Below are positions 23,182-35,670 of a DNA stretch of 64,000 nucleotides, piece by piece. Location: positions 51,817,647-51,881,646 of the forward strand of contig CM028328.1 in the NCBI GenBank assembly GCA_016647705.1, given 5' to 3'. The first letter of the stretch is position 1, and each line of letters opens with the position of its first letter. The notes beneath the pieces were generated by a model. It had not been told where the DNA came from. It did no database searches and saw only the letters and a list, made by a program, of their open reading frames with translations. The position numbers and the translations under genes were made by a program. This DNA is from Eucommia ulmoides (lineage: Eukaryota > Streptophyta > Magnoliopsida > Garryales > Eucommiaceae).

Positions 23182-23717
23182 GTTTTACCTAATCAAAACC
23201 CAACTTGACAAGCCGACCTGAAACGGAGTATTTCGGGGGGGGGGGGCAATTTTTTATTTTTTTTTTCAATTTCGCCTGACCCAGACCGGAAAAATTGAAA
23301 AAGCAAATTGGGTAGATTCGCATTCAAACCAGCCTAACCCAAACTCAACTGAATCCTCGTTGCTGAACACCTACCCTCCTATCCTTGTTGCCGAACACCC
23401 ACCTAGTTCTTAAAATGTTTACCCCATTTTTAAGATCTGAGATCTTAGATTTGCAAACTCTCATTCCCATAATCCCTTTCCCCTAATTCATCCATCGCCA
23501 CCACTTCTCTTCTCTTCTCATCATTTGCCTCATGCAAGGATTGTCATCTATCTCCCTACTCATTGCTTCGAAACTCATGCGTGCTTGGAAGCATCTGTCG
23601 GATGTTCAGCCTAGAACCTTCAAATTCGATCGGTTTTTTACCCTAAAAAAATCGGGTCGGCTAAGAAAAAAAAATCCCCTCCACTTGACCCGACCAACGG
23701 ATTGACACCCCTAATTA
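23182..23717. mobile_element. MITE-like segment with GGGTGTCAAT-type end
   Basis: The right end (reverse complement TTAGGGGTGTCAATCCGTTG) near 23693-23713 resembles hAT-type MITEs with GGGTGTCAAT termini. Internal wording (GACCCGACC, GCCGACCTG, CCCAAACTCAACTGAATCC) is typical of such pseudo-genomic repeats. A 9-base G run sits near 23240. The left end was not found. Confidence 0.35.
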
Positions 23718-24308
23718 TAGGGTTGGTCATGAGCCGGGCTTTAACTATGGTATTACAAAAATATACAAGGCCTTAGGCCGGCCCTATGGTCGGGCTTTGT
23801 TTTCATTCCCAAGCCCAACCCTATCAAAATAATTAAGGTCCAAGCCCGGCCCTATAATTTTCTTTTAAATTTAAAAATTAAACAAAAATAAAAACATAAT
23901 CAACCATTCATTTCTAAAAAAAATAATAATAATAATAATAAAAAAAAAATAAATAAATAAATAATAATAATAATAATTCCTACAATGAATCATTTTTAAA
24001 AAAATCGGGTCGGCTCAGAAAAAAAAAAAAAAATCCCCTCCACTTGACCCGACCAACGGATTGACACCCCAAATTATAGGGTTGATCATGGGCCGGGCTT
24101 TAGTTATGGTATTATAAAAATATACAAGACCCTAGCCCGGCCCTATGGTCGGACTTTGTTTTCATTCCCAAGCCCGACCCTATCAAAATAATTAGGGTTC
24201 AAGTCCGGCCCTATAATTTTCTTTTAAATTTAAAAATTAAACAAAAATAAAAACATAATCAACCATTCATTTCTACAAAAAAAAAAAAATAATAATAAAA
24301 ATAAAATA

Positions 24309-24407
<99 letters not shown>

Positions 24408-24708
24408 TCCTACAATGAATCATTCTAAAAAAAATGGGGTCGGCTCAGAAAAAAAAAAAAAAAAATCCCCTCCACTTGACCTGACCAACGGATTGACACC
24501 CCTAATTATAGGGTTGATCATGGGCCGGGCTTTAGCTATGGTATTATAAAAATATACAAGGCCCTAGCCCGGCCCTATGGTCGGACTTTGTTTTCATTCC
24601 CAAGCCCGACCCTATCAAAATAATTAGGGTTCAAGTCCGGCCCTATAATTTCTTTTAAATTTAAAAATTAAACAAAAATAAAAACATAATCAACCATTCA
24701 TTTCTAAA

Positions 24709-24764
<56 letters not shown>

Positions 24765-25126
24765 TAAAAATAAATAATAATAATAATAATAATTCCTACA
24801 ATGAATCGTTTTAAAAAAAATCGAGTCGGCTCAGAAAGAAAAGAAAAAAAAAATAAAAAATCCCCTCCACTTGACCCGACCAACGGATTGACACACCTAA
24901 TTATAGGGTTGATCATGGACCGAGTTTTAGTTATGGTATTATAAAAATATACAAGGCCCTAGCCCGGCCCTATGGTCGGGCTTTGTTTTCATTCCCAAGC
25001 CCGACCCTATCAAAATAATTAGGGTTCAAGTCCGGCCTTATAATTTTCTTTTAAATTTAAAAATTAAACAAAAATAAAAACATAATCAACCATTCATTTC
25101 TAAAAAAAAAAAAATAATAATAATAA

Positions 25127-25189
<63 letters not shown>

Positions 25190-25204
25190 TCCTACAATGA
25201 ATCG
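23647..25204 (+). repeat. four-copy tandem array, ~355-430-bp unit with (AAT)n
   Basis: A unit starting AAAAAAATCGGGTCGGCT, passing through CCACTTGACCCGACCAACGG, TAGGGTTGATCATGGGCCGGG and CAACCATTCATTTCTA, and ending in (AAT)n ATTCCTACAATGAATC is repeated about four times, starting near 23647, 24000, 24428 and 24815. Copies differ mainly in A-run and (AAT)n length. The longest AAT tract is about 24311-24408. The repeated unit spans a MITE terminus and its flank, so the array arose by tandem duplication after insertion. Confidence 0.85.
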
Positions 25205-25498
25205 TGTACTCGTCAAACAAATTTTTTTTTTGTCAAGCATTCGCCAAATAATGAATCGTGAATCTGAAGCATGAAGACAGATAGATCTAGAGATATGTGC
25301 TTACCAAAAAAATACTCGGGCAGGGCTCGAGCCGGCCTTAAAATTTTTTACCTAACCCAAGCATGGCCCAAGATTTCGTTGGATCTCAAAGCTTGAGCCC
25401 AAGTTCTATCCATGGGCTCAAAGTTTGCGCCCAAACCCTATAAAAATAGAGCCGGGCTGGGCGGGCTTAGTGGGCCCCCAAGCCCATGACCATCCCTG
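23718..25498. mobile_element. hAT-like MITE, expanded
   Basis: The left end TAGGGTTGGTCATGAGCCGGGC and right end …GGGCTTGG / CCATGACCATCCCTG (reverse complement CAGGGATGGTCATGGGCTTG) form terminal inverted repeats. The 8-base flanks CCTAATTA (23710-23717) and CTTAATTG (25499-25506) match at six of eight positions, as expected of an old hAT target duplication. There is no coding capacity. The element contains most of the tandem array. Confidence 0.55.
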
Positions 25499-25814
25499 CT
25501 TAATTGTACCTTTTATAATAGAATTTTTAATTTTTTTTTATAATACGTAAGAATAAAATAATAAATTATATAAAAATAAATTATTATTTATACATTTATT
25601 TTTTCCCTAATTAAGTAACACTAAACCAACCTAAATTGAAAGGCAAAACATTAATAAGTAAACCAACCCACGGTTGGTGAAGATTCTTTACTAAATTTAT
25701 GCGCGCGTCAAACCTCTGACAATCATGGAAATTCAAGGAAACTTCGCTGTCTCTATTACCAGCTAGGTGTGGGCCCCATCCACACGAGTTCCCGACCCCA
25801 CACTAGTCTTAGTC

Positions 25815-25915
25815 TAACACGTGCCAACCACTTTTAAGAAAAATTGGCTCACACACATGCCACGTGTGAGGCCTACGTCCTGTTTGGACCCAAGCGTGGC
25901 TCCACGTAAATCTGA
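25815..25915. promoter_or_regulatory. G-box/ABRE-like cluster without an adjacent gene
   Basis: AACACGTGCC, GCCACGTGTG and TCCACGTAA lie within 100 bp. ACGT-core motifs bind bZIP and bHLH factors in plants. No downstream gene was recognised nearby, so the cluster may be a promoter relic or chance. Confidence 0.3.
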
Positions 25916-26289
25916 TGAAGCAAATGGGATTTCGACGGTTTTCCATTTTATGTTAGGCAATTTAACAATTAATTAATTAATTAATTATGAAAGTGAAGGC
26001 ATGAAAAGAGTGAAGTAAAAAAATTAAAAATAAGGTGGGAGTTTGGTTTTAATGGAAAATTAACACTAATATCCCTTTTATATCACGATAATTTTCTGTA
26101 TTTTATCAAATATCAAATATATTTCTTATTATTTTTAATTGGAACAATTAACTTCTCAAAACAGAATTGACCAATTGATATTATTATTATTATTCAAATT
26201 CTAATTTTATTTTTCCTATCTAAGATTATTCGTGAAATTACTTAATTATCTCTCATCCTATATGTGTATATATATTATATATATATATT

Positions 26290-26378
26290 TCATGACTTGT
26301 AATCTAGCGGTTATCTAGTGTGTCTCCTTATAGGAGATTTAGTGTTCAAAAAACTCATCTCCCAATAATTGTACTATA
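26290..26378 (+). mobile_element. possible tRNA-like SINE head
   Basis: CTAGCGGTTATCTAGTG (A-box-like), an inverted pair TCTCCTTATAGGAGA and GTTCAAAAAACTC (B-box-like) occur in the order seen in tRNA-related SINEs. No target duplication was found. Confidence 0.25.
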
Positions 26379-28439
26379 TATATATGTAGAGAGAGAGAGA
26401 GAGAGAGTGGAGATGAGAGAGAGAAAACAGAGGCAAAACTCAAATCTTCAAACCCAAATAATCTTTCGATTTTGGATTGGGAGAGTCATGTTGGTGATGT
26501 CATAATGGTTGAGGTGTCGGTGGTGGTGGTTCGTTTGTAGGTGTTTGTGTTGTAATTAATAGGATGTGTTTGGATTGTTATTTTATTTTTATTTTTTGGT
26601 AGAGTGCTTCACCAGTTTCTACTGGGGGAGTTGCCAAAATTGTCGCCGGAGCCATAACTATGGCATTATCTTCAGTCGATCTGGTAGTGGTTTGTTTAAG
26701 ATGGCAATGAAGGAGGTTATGGGATGGGAAGGAAAAGAAGGAGAAGAAGCGGTGGTGGGATGGTCGGTTCGTGGCCGATGGTGTTGGTCATGGTCATTAG
26801 TGCATGGGAGGTTGTCAATGATGGTTGTGGATTCGGATGAAGGGATTGGTTTGGGGGGATATTACCCAGATCTGATTTGGGTATTACCCAAATCTAGGTT
26901 GGTAGCGGTGGATTGGGGTACAAGGACAGGTGGTGGCGATGATGATGGTGGTCTGGATTAGAGATGGTGGCAGCAGTGAAGGTGGTGAATTTTCCAGTGG
27001 GTAATGGTGAATTAGAGGGAGAAAATGTGAATTGCATTTGCCAAGAGATAGAGAGGGGCGAGAGAGAGAAAAAAAAAGTTAATTAGAAAAATATATAGAC
27101 GAGCAAACTAATAATTATATAATTATTTTTTTTTTAAAAAAATAATTGACAAAAAATATGGGTAAAAAGATAATTGTCCAATCTTTTTTTTTTTTTTTTC
27201 CTGGAATGGAGTCTTCATGATATTTGTCAAAACACAAGGTTTACTGTGGTCTTCGTCCCAAATACAAAATTATTAACTGTAATGGTAAAAAAAATAAAAT
27301 TATGTTAGCTAGTTAAAATGCCTCAACTTACATAATTAATATGGGATTCTTTGTGGCTAAAATATAGCTATATTAATTTCTAAATTGTAAATATGAAAAG
27401 ATAATTAATAATAAGAAAATGAAATATTAATCTAAATATAAAACTTAAAGAGTACAAAATATAATTTTATTTAACCGTCTATAAAGTGGGAGCTATAAAA
27501 ATTTTGGGCAGAAATTTTTACCCCCCAAATTTTTCATAATTAATTTCAATTCATCAATTCCCCTCAAATTAATATCAACTTTTAACGAAAAGATATTAAA
27601 AAAATGTTCTAATTTATTATATAGATTAAGAAGAAGAATTTTTATATTTTTTTAACAATTGTACATGTATTATTATCGCAAATCCCGTTCACCGAAAAAT
27701 AAAAATAATTATTAATAAAATTATCTTAAAAAATGATAATTTTAAAACAAATATAAATTTTGTTGTACAATATGATAAAATTAAAAATTTAACGTACATT
27801 ATCCCTCCGTGCTAAATCTAAAAACAACAATTTGATTCTCATTACGACACAAAATAAGAGTCACCAAGAAAGTAGCTATACCATGTAATATAGTGTCGAT
27901 CAGTGGGATCACTAGTCAAATCAGATTCAATGAAGGAATTTACAAATGTGAAGAGAAGTGGAGACTATGAAAGAGTGTTCCCTGATGTATTGAAGACTAT
28001 GTAGAAGTGTTGAATAATAAACAGTTCTTGGTGCATATAAGAGCTACCTGACATGATGAACATTAGTGGGAGGTTCAGTGTGGTAGCTGGGGAATTTATT
28101 TTGAGGCTCAGTGACACTTGTGCTTGGGTGATCTAGACATGAGTTTTTTGACTTGATTAGTGAAATATAGTTCGTAATTGGTAAAGGTTGAATCAAATTT
28201 GATTATGGAGGAAAATATATTGTGTTCCCAAAAGATGATAATGGCGAAAAATATGAAGATAATGAGAAATGGGATCGCAACATTAATATGTTAGCCAAAA
28301 ATGATTTTTGGACTATTTTAAGTCTAATTATTTATGTGATTTAATTATTGATTGATATATTTTCATTTAGCAATACGTTATTCTTAGTGAGAAGACTAAC
28401 GTGAAATATTGATTTGTCAAACATTATTAAGATGTAAAT

Positions 28440-29160
28440 GAGAATTTGTCATTCAAAGTAGTCTCATGAAATTGATTGAAGTATGTAAAATGAGTAATTC
28501 CATATTGGTTGATGAAAAACGCTTAAACCACTATTTTAATCCATTTTGGATTGCAGACTTGGGTGGGTTCGCGGGTCGTGAGTTTGGGTTTGGACTTGGA
28601 TTGATCCAAGTAGAGAAAAATTTTTCTAGAATTTTCTTTAAATTGATTCTAGCAATTTTCCTAATCAAACAAGACTCATCTTTTCATATTTATAACTCAT
28701 TTTTAATAAGGAGTTACATGTAATAATTCGTAGTGACTTTAAAGTGTTCTTAGCGACTTAAAAGTGAGACTTTTTGTGTGTTGGAGTTATTCATTTGTTA
28801 CTTTATAAATAGAGAAGTTTGCATTATCATTTAGGCATGAAATTTAGGACATCTTGCACTACACATACACTTGAAGTCTATGTTAATTTATTCTTGAAAG
28901 AGAGTTCAACATTTATTTTATTCACCATATCTTTTGATTTCGAATGCTAGTATTGGAGGACTGTGATCTTTGTATCTTGGAAAACAAATGCTTGAGTAAC
29001 TGCAAGCACTTAAGTGGAGGCGAAATTTTCTTTAAGAAAATATCGTTAAACGATAACCTCGATCAGTATAAATTTCTAATATTGTTATCGGTAAAAAACT
29101 GTAAGTATAATCTTATTTATTTATTGATTTCATGTATTTTAATTTATTATTAAAGAATAA
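28440..29160. other. LTR-like non-coding segment
   Basis: Contains a TTTATAAATAGAG TATA-like box (28803) followed by transcript-start-like sequence. It adjoins the copia relic on its left, so it may be LTR debris. Ends were not identified. The 85- and 69-codon frames here look random. Confidence 0.3.
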
Positions 29161-29439
29161 AATTCGTAATGTTTATTAATGTTCTACAATATTTGTTGTA
29201 GTATATTTTAAATTATGAAATATTTATTATTACAAGTATTGAGTTTCTAAATATTCGTTGTGAAATGTTTTACATTTTGTAATATTTAATATTCAACAAC
29301 AAATTTCATTAAGAGATTTTTTTTTTTTTTTTTTTGTTTATAAGTATTATTTCATTGTAAATATATTTGTGACATATTTAGAAATCTTTAATAAAAAATA
29401 ATATTAATTAATATTTAATTATATAAATTAAAATTAGTA

Positions 29440-30090
29440 TTTTCACTATTATTTCCAACATAATATTCCTTGTGTTTAATTGCATATCCTATGAAACAAT
29501 ATAATCGAGTCTGAGGCTCTAGTTCAGTATGCGCATGAGGTTGTAAAATAATAAAGAATAGACAACCAAAATTTTTAAGATGTAGTAATTAGAAAACACT
29601 CTATACAACTACTCATAAGGGAAAGATTTCCAATAACCTGATTGATGGCATAAAGATTAGGATGAGCATTTTCTCTACATAAATGCTTTAGACAAGAGGA
29701 TGAAATAAGTAACGCAAGGATCATATCTACGATATGTTAATATTCACATCCAATTCTATCATTTTGGGTAGAAGTACCAATAAACGATTTATAAGGAAGT
29801 GTGTCATAATTTCAAAGGGTGGCAATCAATGATTTGAACCATGAAAACAAAATATGATTAGATTTGAAATAATTCAGAATGCTTATGCATAAGGCATAAC
29901 TAGGTTTAATGCAAGTAATCATAGATAAATATGATAAAATAACTTCATCCCCCTATTGTAGAAGAAGGAGAAGGCCCCCCAAACATCATAATAGACTAGG
30001 TCAAATGGTGCAACCGAGACAAATCTTATTCTCCACTAGAGACTAAAGAGCAGATCCGTTTATGGATGCATGACCAAATCGGGGGTACTA
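29440..30090 (-). pseudogene. copia integrase relic, multiply broken
   Basis: Reading leftward on the - strand across several frames gives pieces in the order of a copia integrase. First comes a RFGHAS…LVENKICLGC stretch (compare RLGHxS…CxxC), about 30075-29995. Next is a PFEIMTHFLINRLLVLLPK-like piece, about 29830-29770. Then LKNFGCLFFIILQPHAHTEL followed by EPQTRLYCFIGYA, about 29570-29490, matches the 'RVFGCxCFV…KLxPRxxxCxFLGYx' segment after the catalytic core. Frameshifts and stops are numerous, so this is an old fossil. Confidence 0.5.
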
Positions 30091-31863
30091 TATGTTGACA
30101 GAAGATGAATCAAGGAATAATGACGATGGTGGTGGTGGTGCTGAAAATAATGATTATGACGATAATGGTGATGGTCATGGTAGGATTACACACGTTAATG
30201 AAAGGACATCGGGTGGTAGTGTTGAGGACTAATTTCGAAGGTGTAGATTACTAAGCTCAAACAAACGTATGATTTTACGACTAGTCCTATGAGTTTTTTA
30301 CCCAAGGATTCTGCACATGACAATTAGTATTAGGAAATATTACCCCAAGTCCCAATTCATAGAGTTGTTAAGCAAATAAAATTTTTTAAATGAGTTTTAG
30401 TATTAAATACATGCTAGAAATAAAAATATGTGAAGTAAAAATTGGCCACTGTGACTGACATGCATATACGAATCATCAGCAATGTGAATAGTTGGAGCAG
30501 TCACAACTGATAGTTTCGATGAAAAAATATTTAGATTAGAGGTTATATGGTTACAATAAACAAAAAAATAAATATAAAAAAAAAATAAAAAAAAAAATCA
30601 AGAAGAACCACTTGTAATAAGTAAAAGAGTAGGTGAATAGTTTGTATAAGAACTAGAGAGAAAAATATTGAAGAGTGAAGCTAAATACCTAATGAGATGG
30701 AAACAATATTGGGGCAAGATCGAAAACCTTATTGGCAGTAGGAACAACATGTGAAGAACAAGTCTTAGGTAGTAAATAACCGATCGATAGACTCTTGAAC
30801 CGATCAAAGAGCATTAGTGTACCGAAGCAACAATATAAAGAAAAGTATATTATATGATCCGAGTTTAAAAACAATGGAGGCTAATGATGGAATCAGAATG
30901 CTAAATTTTGCCAAAAACTAGCCTCAAAACATAAAGGACTGGTTTGAAAAATGGTGAACCGGTCGAAAGAATTAGTGAATCGATACTAAACCAGTTAATA
31001 TCAACTATGTTGATTAGGCTAACATGGTGATTGAGTTTGACATGCGCTAATGTGGAAATAATATGTGATGACATAACGATGACATGGTGATAACATGACA
31101 ACTGAAGTGGCAGGGCCAACGTGATTTCTAACGTGGCAGATGGCTTGGACTGATACGCGTGAATAAAGTTGTAGAGCGTAGATGTGGATAGTGGATAGGT
31201 GGGGCATAGAAGGTCTGATGGAACCCTGATTGGTAGTGTTGGATTTGTCTCAATGAGACAATTTAGATGGTGGGTTCGGTGTTGGTAACAAAACCCATTT
31301 TAATTAATTAAAATAACCAAAAATTCTAACATTTCTAGCAAGATCATGAAAATTAGTAGTTCCAATGTTGGAATATTTTTTATGGGTTAACATTAATTGA
31401 ATTAATTATTTTATAAAAACGAGTTGATAGATAGTCTATTATTTAAGTATCCCAAATAATCAGTAATCATATTTTGATTTGGGTTGTGACGTCTTTTATG
31501 TAGAAGCTCAATTAAGTGGCAAGTGTAAGTTTAGAGTTTTGTTGAAACACATTATGAGAGGGCCCAACGAGAAACCCTAATATATAAACTAGGTCCTCTC
31601 TCTAGTTTAGATTAAGGGTCTTTCCATTGAGAGCCGTCACCACAATAATCTAAATTATAGGGAGGAAGACCTAGTGTGTATTTTGTTGCGACGGTTCAAT
31701 CTCTTGCAATGGCCGAAACAAGTACGTTTTTTATTACCGTTCTTTATTGTTATATCCGATAATCCATGTATGCTTTATATTATTAATTAATTTTGTATTA
31801 TTGTGATTATGAGATATAATCAACATAAAAACCTCAAATTCATATCTTGCTCATTGAGTCTAA
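30091..31863. other. degenerate repeat-derived region, no gene
   Basis: Includes a GATGGTGGTGGTGGTGCTG microsatellite-like patch (about 30124-30180). From about 31366 there is a TGTTGGAATATTTT start with a leader-like ATATATAAACTAGGTCCTCTC (31578), suggesting another LTR fragment. Short - strand frames at 30598-31207 resemble nothing known. Confidence 0.3.
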
Positions 31864-32503
31864 GGGCAACTCCAGACCAAGTAGCTATTTGGAATAGCTA
31901 AATGAATAAAATGTGCCTAGTTGAACAATGTGTTTTTGTTGTTGACACGCCAACCTATATCAGCATTGAGATTAGATATGTTTAGTTAATTAAATTTTCA
32001 TATCAATTTATAACAATTAATTACATAATATTTTATTTATTAGCATTAACTCCAAAATAAATTATTTAAGTAAACCACTTAATCAAATTAATTATAAATT
32101 TATTAAATAAAATCCAATTAATTAATTTAGACCCAACCTTGAGTTACCCAGTAACAGCCCAACCCCCAAAAAAAGAAAAATTAAAAATAAGCCCAAGTAA
32201 AATGATTTGAACTAATATAAACCTTAAAACTATCTCAGATTGCCATTTTCAGAGGAGGTGGGAAGAGAGAGAGAGAAAGAGAGAGAGAGCGCGAAGGCCA
32301 ACGGTTCTAAAATTTTAGTGCAAAGAGTTTATCTCGCTTGTGGACTGTAAGTAGGAATAGCTCATGAAATTAGAGCTCGGCAATTTGGAGAGCACAATGG
32401 CGAACACGTTGGAGCTTTGTTTTTCCCCTTCAATAAGGCGAAATGACAGTTATTTATTTCTTTTGGCGAGGATGACATGACACGGAGTGGGTTGCACATG
32501 CTC
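31864..32503. mobile_element. PIF/Harbinger-like MITE (TSD TAA)
   Basis: 640 bp. Ends GGGCAACTCCAGACC and …GGGTTGCACATGCTC are complementary with mismatches, and TAA flanks both sides (31861-31863 and 32504-32506). The left end matches the MITE at 2908 (GAGCAACTCCAAC). It contains a GA-rich tract (32255-32290) and no coding sequence. Confidence 0.55.
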
Positions 32504-32721
32504 TAACCTAACTTAACTTCTAAAAAATAAACAATGGGTTGGACATCGCATCACCATCATAATTAAAAACAAAATTTAATAAGTTATTATTATAACTCTT
32601 TTGGTAATTGCACATGACATTTTTATTTTTTCTAAATATAAATATTGTTTGTAACCGTAACCGACAATTGACCCACCACTAGCTCGCCCAAGGGGAGGAG
32701 GCCTACCAGATGCGTCCGAAG

Positions 32722-32823
32722 TTACGTGGCGGGACCTGCATGAAACGTGGCCACATCATCACTTACAAGGTCACAGGTGTCTCGACGCGCATCAACTGGC
32801 TCAGCTCTTAATTCCACGTGTCC
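32722..32823. promoter_or_regulatory. ABRE/G-box cluster about 1.5 kb upstream of TPP
   Basis: TTACGTGGC (32722-32730), AACGTGGCC (32744-32752) and CCACGTGTCC (32814-32823) fall within about 100 bp. The ACGTGGC/ACGTGTC core is the abscisic-acid-responsive element bound by ABF/AREB bZIPs. Several plant TPP genes respond to stress and ABA, so the location is suggestive. Distance and function are inferred. Confidence 0.4.
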
Positions 32824-34242
32824 TTTGCCTCTCACTTTAAGATTTTGTTTTGTGGGGCCGCCCTTTTTTAAAAATAAAAAATAATATTGTGGTTGGTAAA
32901 AAGTATTATATAAAAAATAGTAATACGCATCGATTTTTGCTAATTTTAGTTCTCCCTTGAAGCACCAACACCCACGCGCTGTTTCGCACACAGCTTCACT
33001 TCCCTTATGGATGTCCTATTTTTTTTTGAATAAAAATAATTTTGTATTTCATTTTTTAATAATTTTAATCAATCAAGCATATCTTTTTTAAATTTTATTA
33101 TTTATTTGAGGAGAAACTTATTAGACTTATTTTCAATGTTTAGTTAATATTAGTTAATTATAACCCTTTATTTAATATTTACTAATTATTACATTCATAT
33201 AAGAATGAAAAATAAGTTGATAAAGTTAAAAAATAAAAAATATTAAATGAATGATTTTATGATATCATTTGTTTAATAAGAAAGGTGATCACATCTCGAA
33301 ATTCAATTTAAATAAAAAAAAAAAAAAAATTTCTTGATTATTGAGAAAGTTAATTTACCAAAACAAGTTCTTAAGATGGTGTTTGACCATCATTTTCTCT
33401 TTTCTCTTTTTATTTTATTTTATGAAACTCGAAAAAGGACACAAAATAATTTATGGATTTTTTTGAAAAAATTTGTGTAACCTTAGCCTTCAACTATTTA
33501 TAAGAGCACTTGGCGAGATATAGATTCTCGAGAGTAATCTTCCTAGAAGAATTCCTTCTTCATAGATTTGCCGGTCGTCGGAGGAAACAGGCCAACCGTA
33601 AATTCGCCTAATTCTATCGGGTGGGTGTGGAGGGATTCGGCAAGGAAGGTTTTGGAACTTATGATGGGTCTTGGGTTAACCTACAATGTGTACCCTCATG
33701 GGTCCCTAGTGACACGTAGAAGATGACAATTTATCCCAATATCAAAATACAATAAATACTTTGCATAGGAGTCAAAAGCAACCTTCTATATATAAAATAT
33801 GGATTCTCTTGCCTAGAGACACAATAGCGGTTTCCAAATTTTTTAAGGATAAAAAGTAATTAATAAAAAAAAAATAGCTAACAAAATACATATTTTCAAT
33901 TTAAAAAATGCAAAATATAATTAAATTTAATCGCTTTATACAGAGGAGTGAAATTTTTAGGTGAGATATCCCAACCATCTATTCTTTTTAAATCAATCCC
34001 ACTCGTTGAAAAAATGTATTTTGAAAAATCCGTTCTAATTTATTAATAGTTTCTATATTTATTTTCTAAAATATTTTTATAACAAATAAAGTTCAAGTGC
34101 GTGCATGCACGCGCTGAGAGCGCGGGGCCAAACCGTGTGGGTTTAAAATTTCCGTTGGCTATTTCCGACTTCAACGACCGAGAGGAGTTCTGCGTCTGGG
34201 GCACGTCTCGTCCTCCCTAACCCCTATACCTCTCTCTCTCTC

Positions 34243-34249
34243 TATATAT
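34243..34249 (+). promoter_or_regulatory. TATA box of TPP
   Basis: TATATAT inside a CT-rich tract (CTCTCTCTATATATCTCC), followed about 30 bp later by a pyrimidine-rich start region. This layout fits the TPP transcript start near 34275. Confidence 0.5.
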
Positions 34250-34274
34250 CTCCTCCTCTTTAACCAGTTTTTCT

Positions 34275-34538
34275 TCTTTCCTCTCTCTCTCTCTCTCTCC
34301 CCGCATTCATTACGTTTCTCTCTGCAATTTCTAGGGTTTCGATTCGGTGTTTATCATCTCTCTCTCTCTCTCAACGCGGACATTTCTATCGTCTTGTTAT
34401 TTGAGCCACCGTTTGTTGTCGGTTCCGCCTCTTTCTTCGCCGGAGGATTCGGATCTCGTCGTCGGCATTCATAAGATTTCGGCCGCGTTCTCTTCCTCTA
34501 CAAGTCGCGTTTTATTGAGTGGTTGGCTCGTTAATCAG
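34275..34538 (+). other. TPP: TPP 5'-UTR exon 1 (approximate start)
   Basis: A CT-microsatellite leader with the plant-typical CTAGGGTTTCGATTC, ending at a donor AATCAG|GTACGCC (34538/34539). Non-coding. The first base is estimated from the TATA box. Confidence 0.5.
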
Positions 34539-35460
34539 GTACGCCGTCATTGATTTCTTTTACGATTCTTAATCATTTATTGAATTTTACTTCGTCTCTA
34601 TTTAGCGAAATTGTAGTTTGCAATGGTTTTGATTAGAGGAAATGTGGACATTGAAGAGTTTTTGTTATGGAGCGCATTTGGATGCATTGTGTTGATGTTT
34701 TGGAATTGGAATTGGAATTGGAAATGGGGGCTACATGCGTTTATTTTTCACTTCCAATTCCAAATTTGATTCCGAAGCTCAAGTTGAGATTCTAAAGTTG
34801 CTTTTAGGCTTCAAGTAGCTGTAAAATCGATTTTCCAGTTGTTCTCCAGTGAGAATAGAAATATAATTATGATGTATTTTCTCCCCCAAACAGAGCTTTC
34901 GGCTGCTAACAATCATGTGGCTTTCCAGTTTTTTGTTTTTGTTTTATTTTTGATTTGTGATATCATATCAAATTGTGAAGAACAAATTGGGTTAGTTATT
35001 TCCGTTTTGTTCTCCCAATCGCGAGACAGATACGGATACAGTTGGCCTCAATTCTAATATATCTGTCACAGAGCAGCTGTATTTGAATGAACTGATGTGA
35101 TTTCTTGCTTTCCTTCCGGTCCAATTAATTTTGATTTTTGTAATTTGGAAACGTTTCGATGATATGCGGGCGATATGATTACATGAAAGGGACATCAGTT
35201 GTCTATTGAGTCCTAATCACATTTACTGCTGAACAAGTATCGCTTATTCTCCACATACTGGAAAATATCTTTTTACTCTTGGGGGTTAGGGCCGCTTGGT
35301 TATCTAAATTTTTTGCTTTTATGATTTATCTTTGGATGAATTGATTTGTGTGTGTGTATATATTTTTATTCACAAATTATATTTTTAAATTTACGTAATC
35401 TTCGGCAACCGAAGGAAATTACTATCATTTAATTTGGTTAAATTATTTGTTTACTATAGA

Positions 35461-35670
35461 CATGTGCATAGAAGACCTATAGAAGAGAGGGAGAGGTGGG
35501 CTTAAGAAGACTTGGGGTTAGACTATTAGAACTGATTTGATAACATTAAACCTGACTGAGAAGATGGTACTTGATTGATCACTATGGCATAAACGGATCA
35601 TGCAACCCATACTTAACTGTGGGATAAAAGACTTAGTTTTTGTTGTTGTTGCATTTTGCTCCAATTACAC
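35461..35670 (+). mobile_element. LINE reverse-transcriptase C-terminal scrap
   Basis: ATAGAAGACCTATAG…GAAGACTTGGGGTTAGACT…AACCTGACTGAGAAGATGG…ACTTGATTGATCACTATGGC, followed by a (TTG)n tail, resembles the 'RPxKTW…LxLTEDMxLDRxxWR' coda of plant LINE open reading frames, with many stops. It was identified by pattern memory only. Confidence 0.35.

Larger units (their letters stand above)
25507..28440. other. non-coding region with G-box pair and microsatellites
   Basis: Holds two CACGTG palindromes (25818-25823, 25861-25866) plus CCACGTAA near 25908, (TA)n at 26260-26290 and (GA)n at 26388-26417. A G/T-rich stretch at 26500-27000 is open at 26566-26961, but the Gly/Trp/Val-rich reading resembles no protein. 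There is no gene I would call. Confidence 0.4.
32504..34274. other. TPP upstream region
   Basis: Non-coding. It includes the ABRE cluster (32722-32823), AT-rich DNA at 33000-33470 with two long A runs, a moderately GC-rich patch (33480-33720), and the proximal promoter with a pyrimidine tract and TATA box. Confidence 0.5.

Noticed and set aside
24704..24916. Tyr-polymer ORF on the - strand
   Set aside because: A direct translation of the (AAT)n microsatellite.
26566..26961. 131-codon Gly/Trp-rich ORF
   Set aside because: G/T-rich biased DNA; no domain, no splice context, no codon pattern distinguishing it from neighbouring frames.
34347..34553. 68-codon ORF in TPP exon 1
   Set aside because: It opens with GTG, not ATG, and covers the CT-rich leader. 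It is not a believable uORF.
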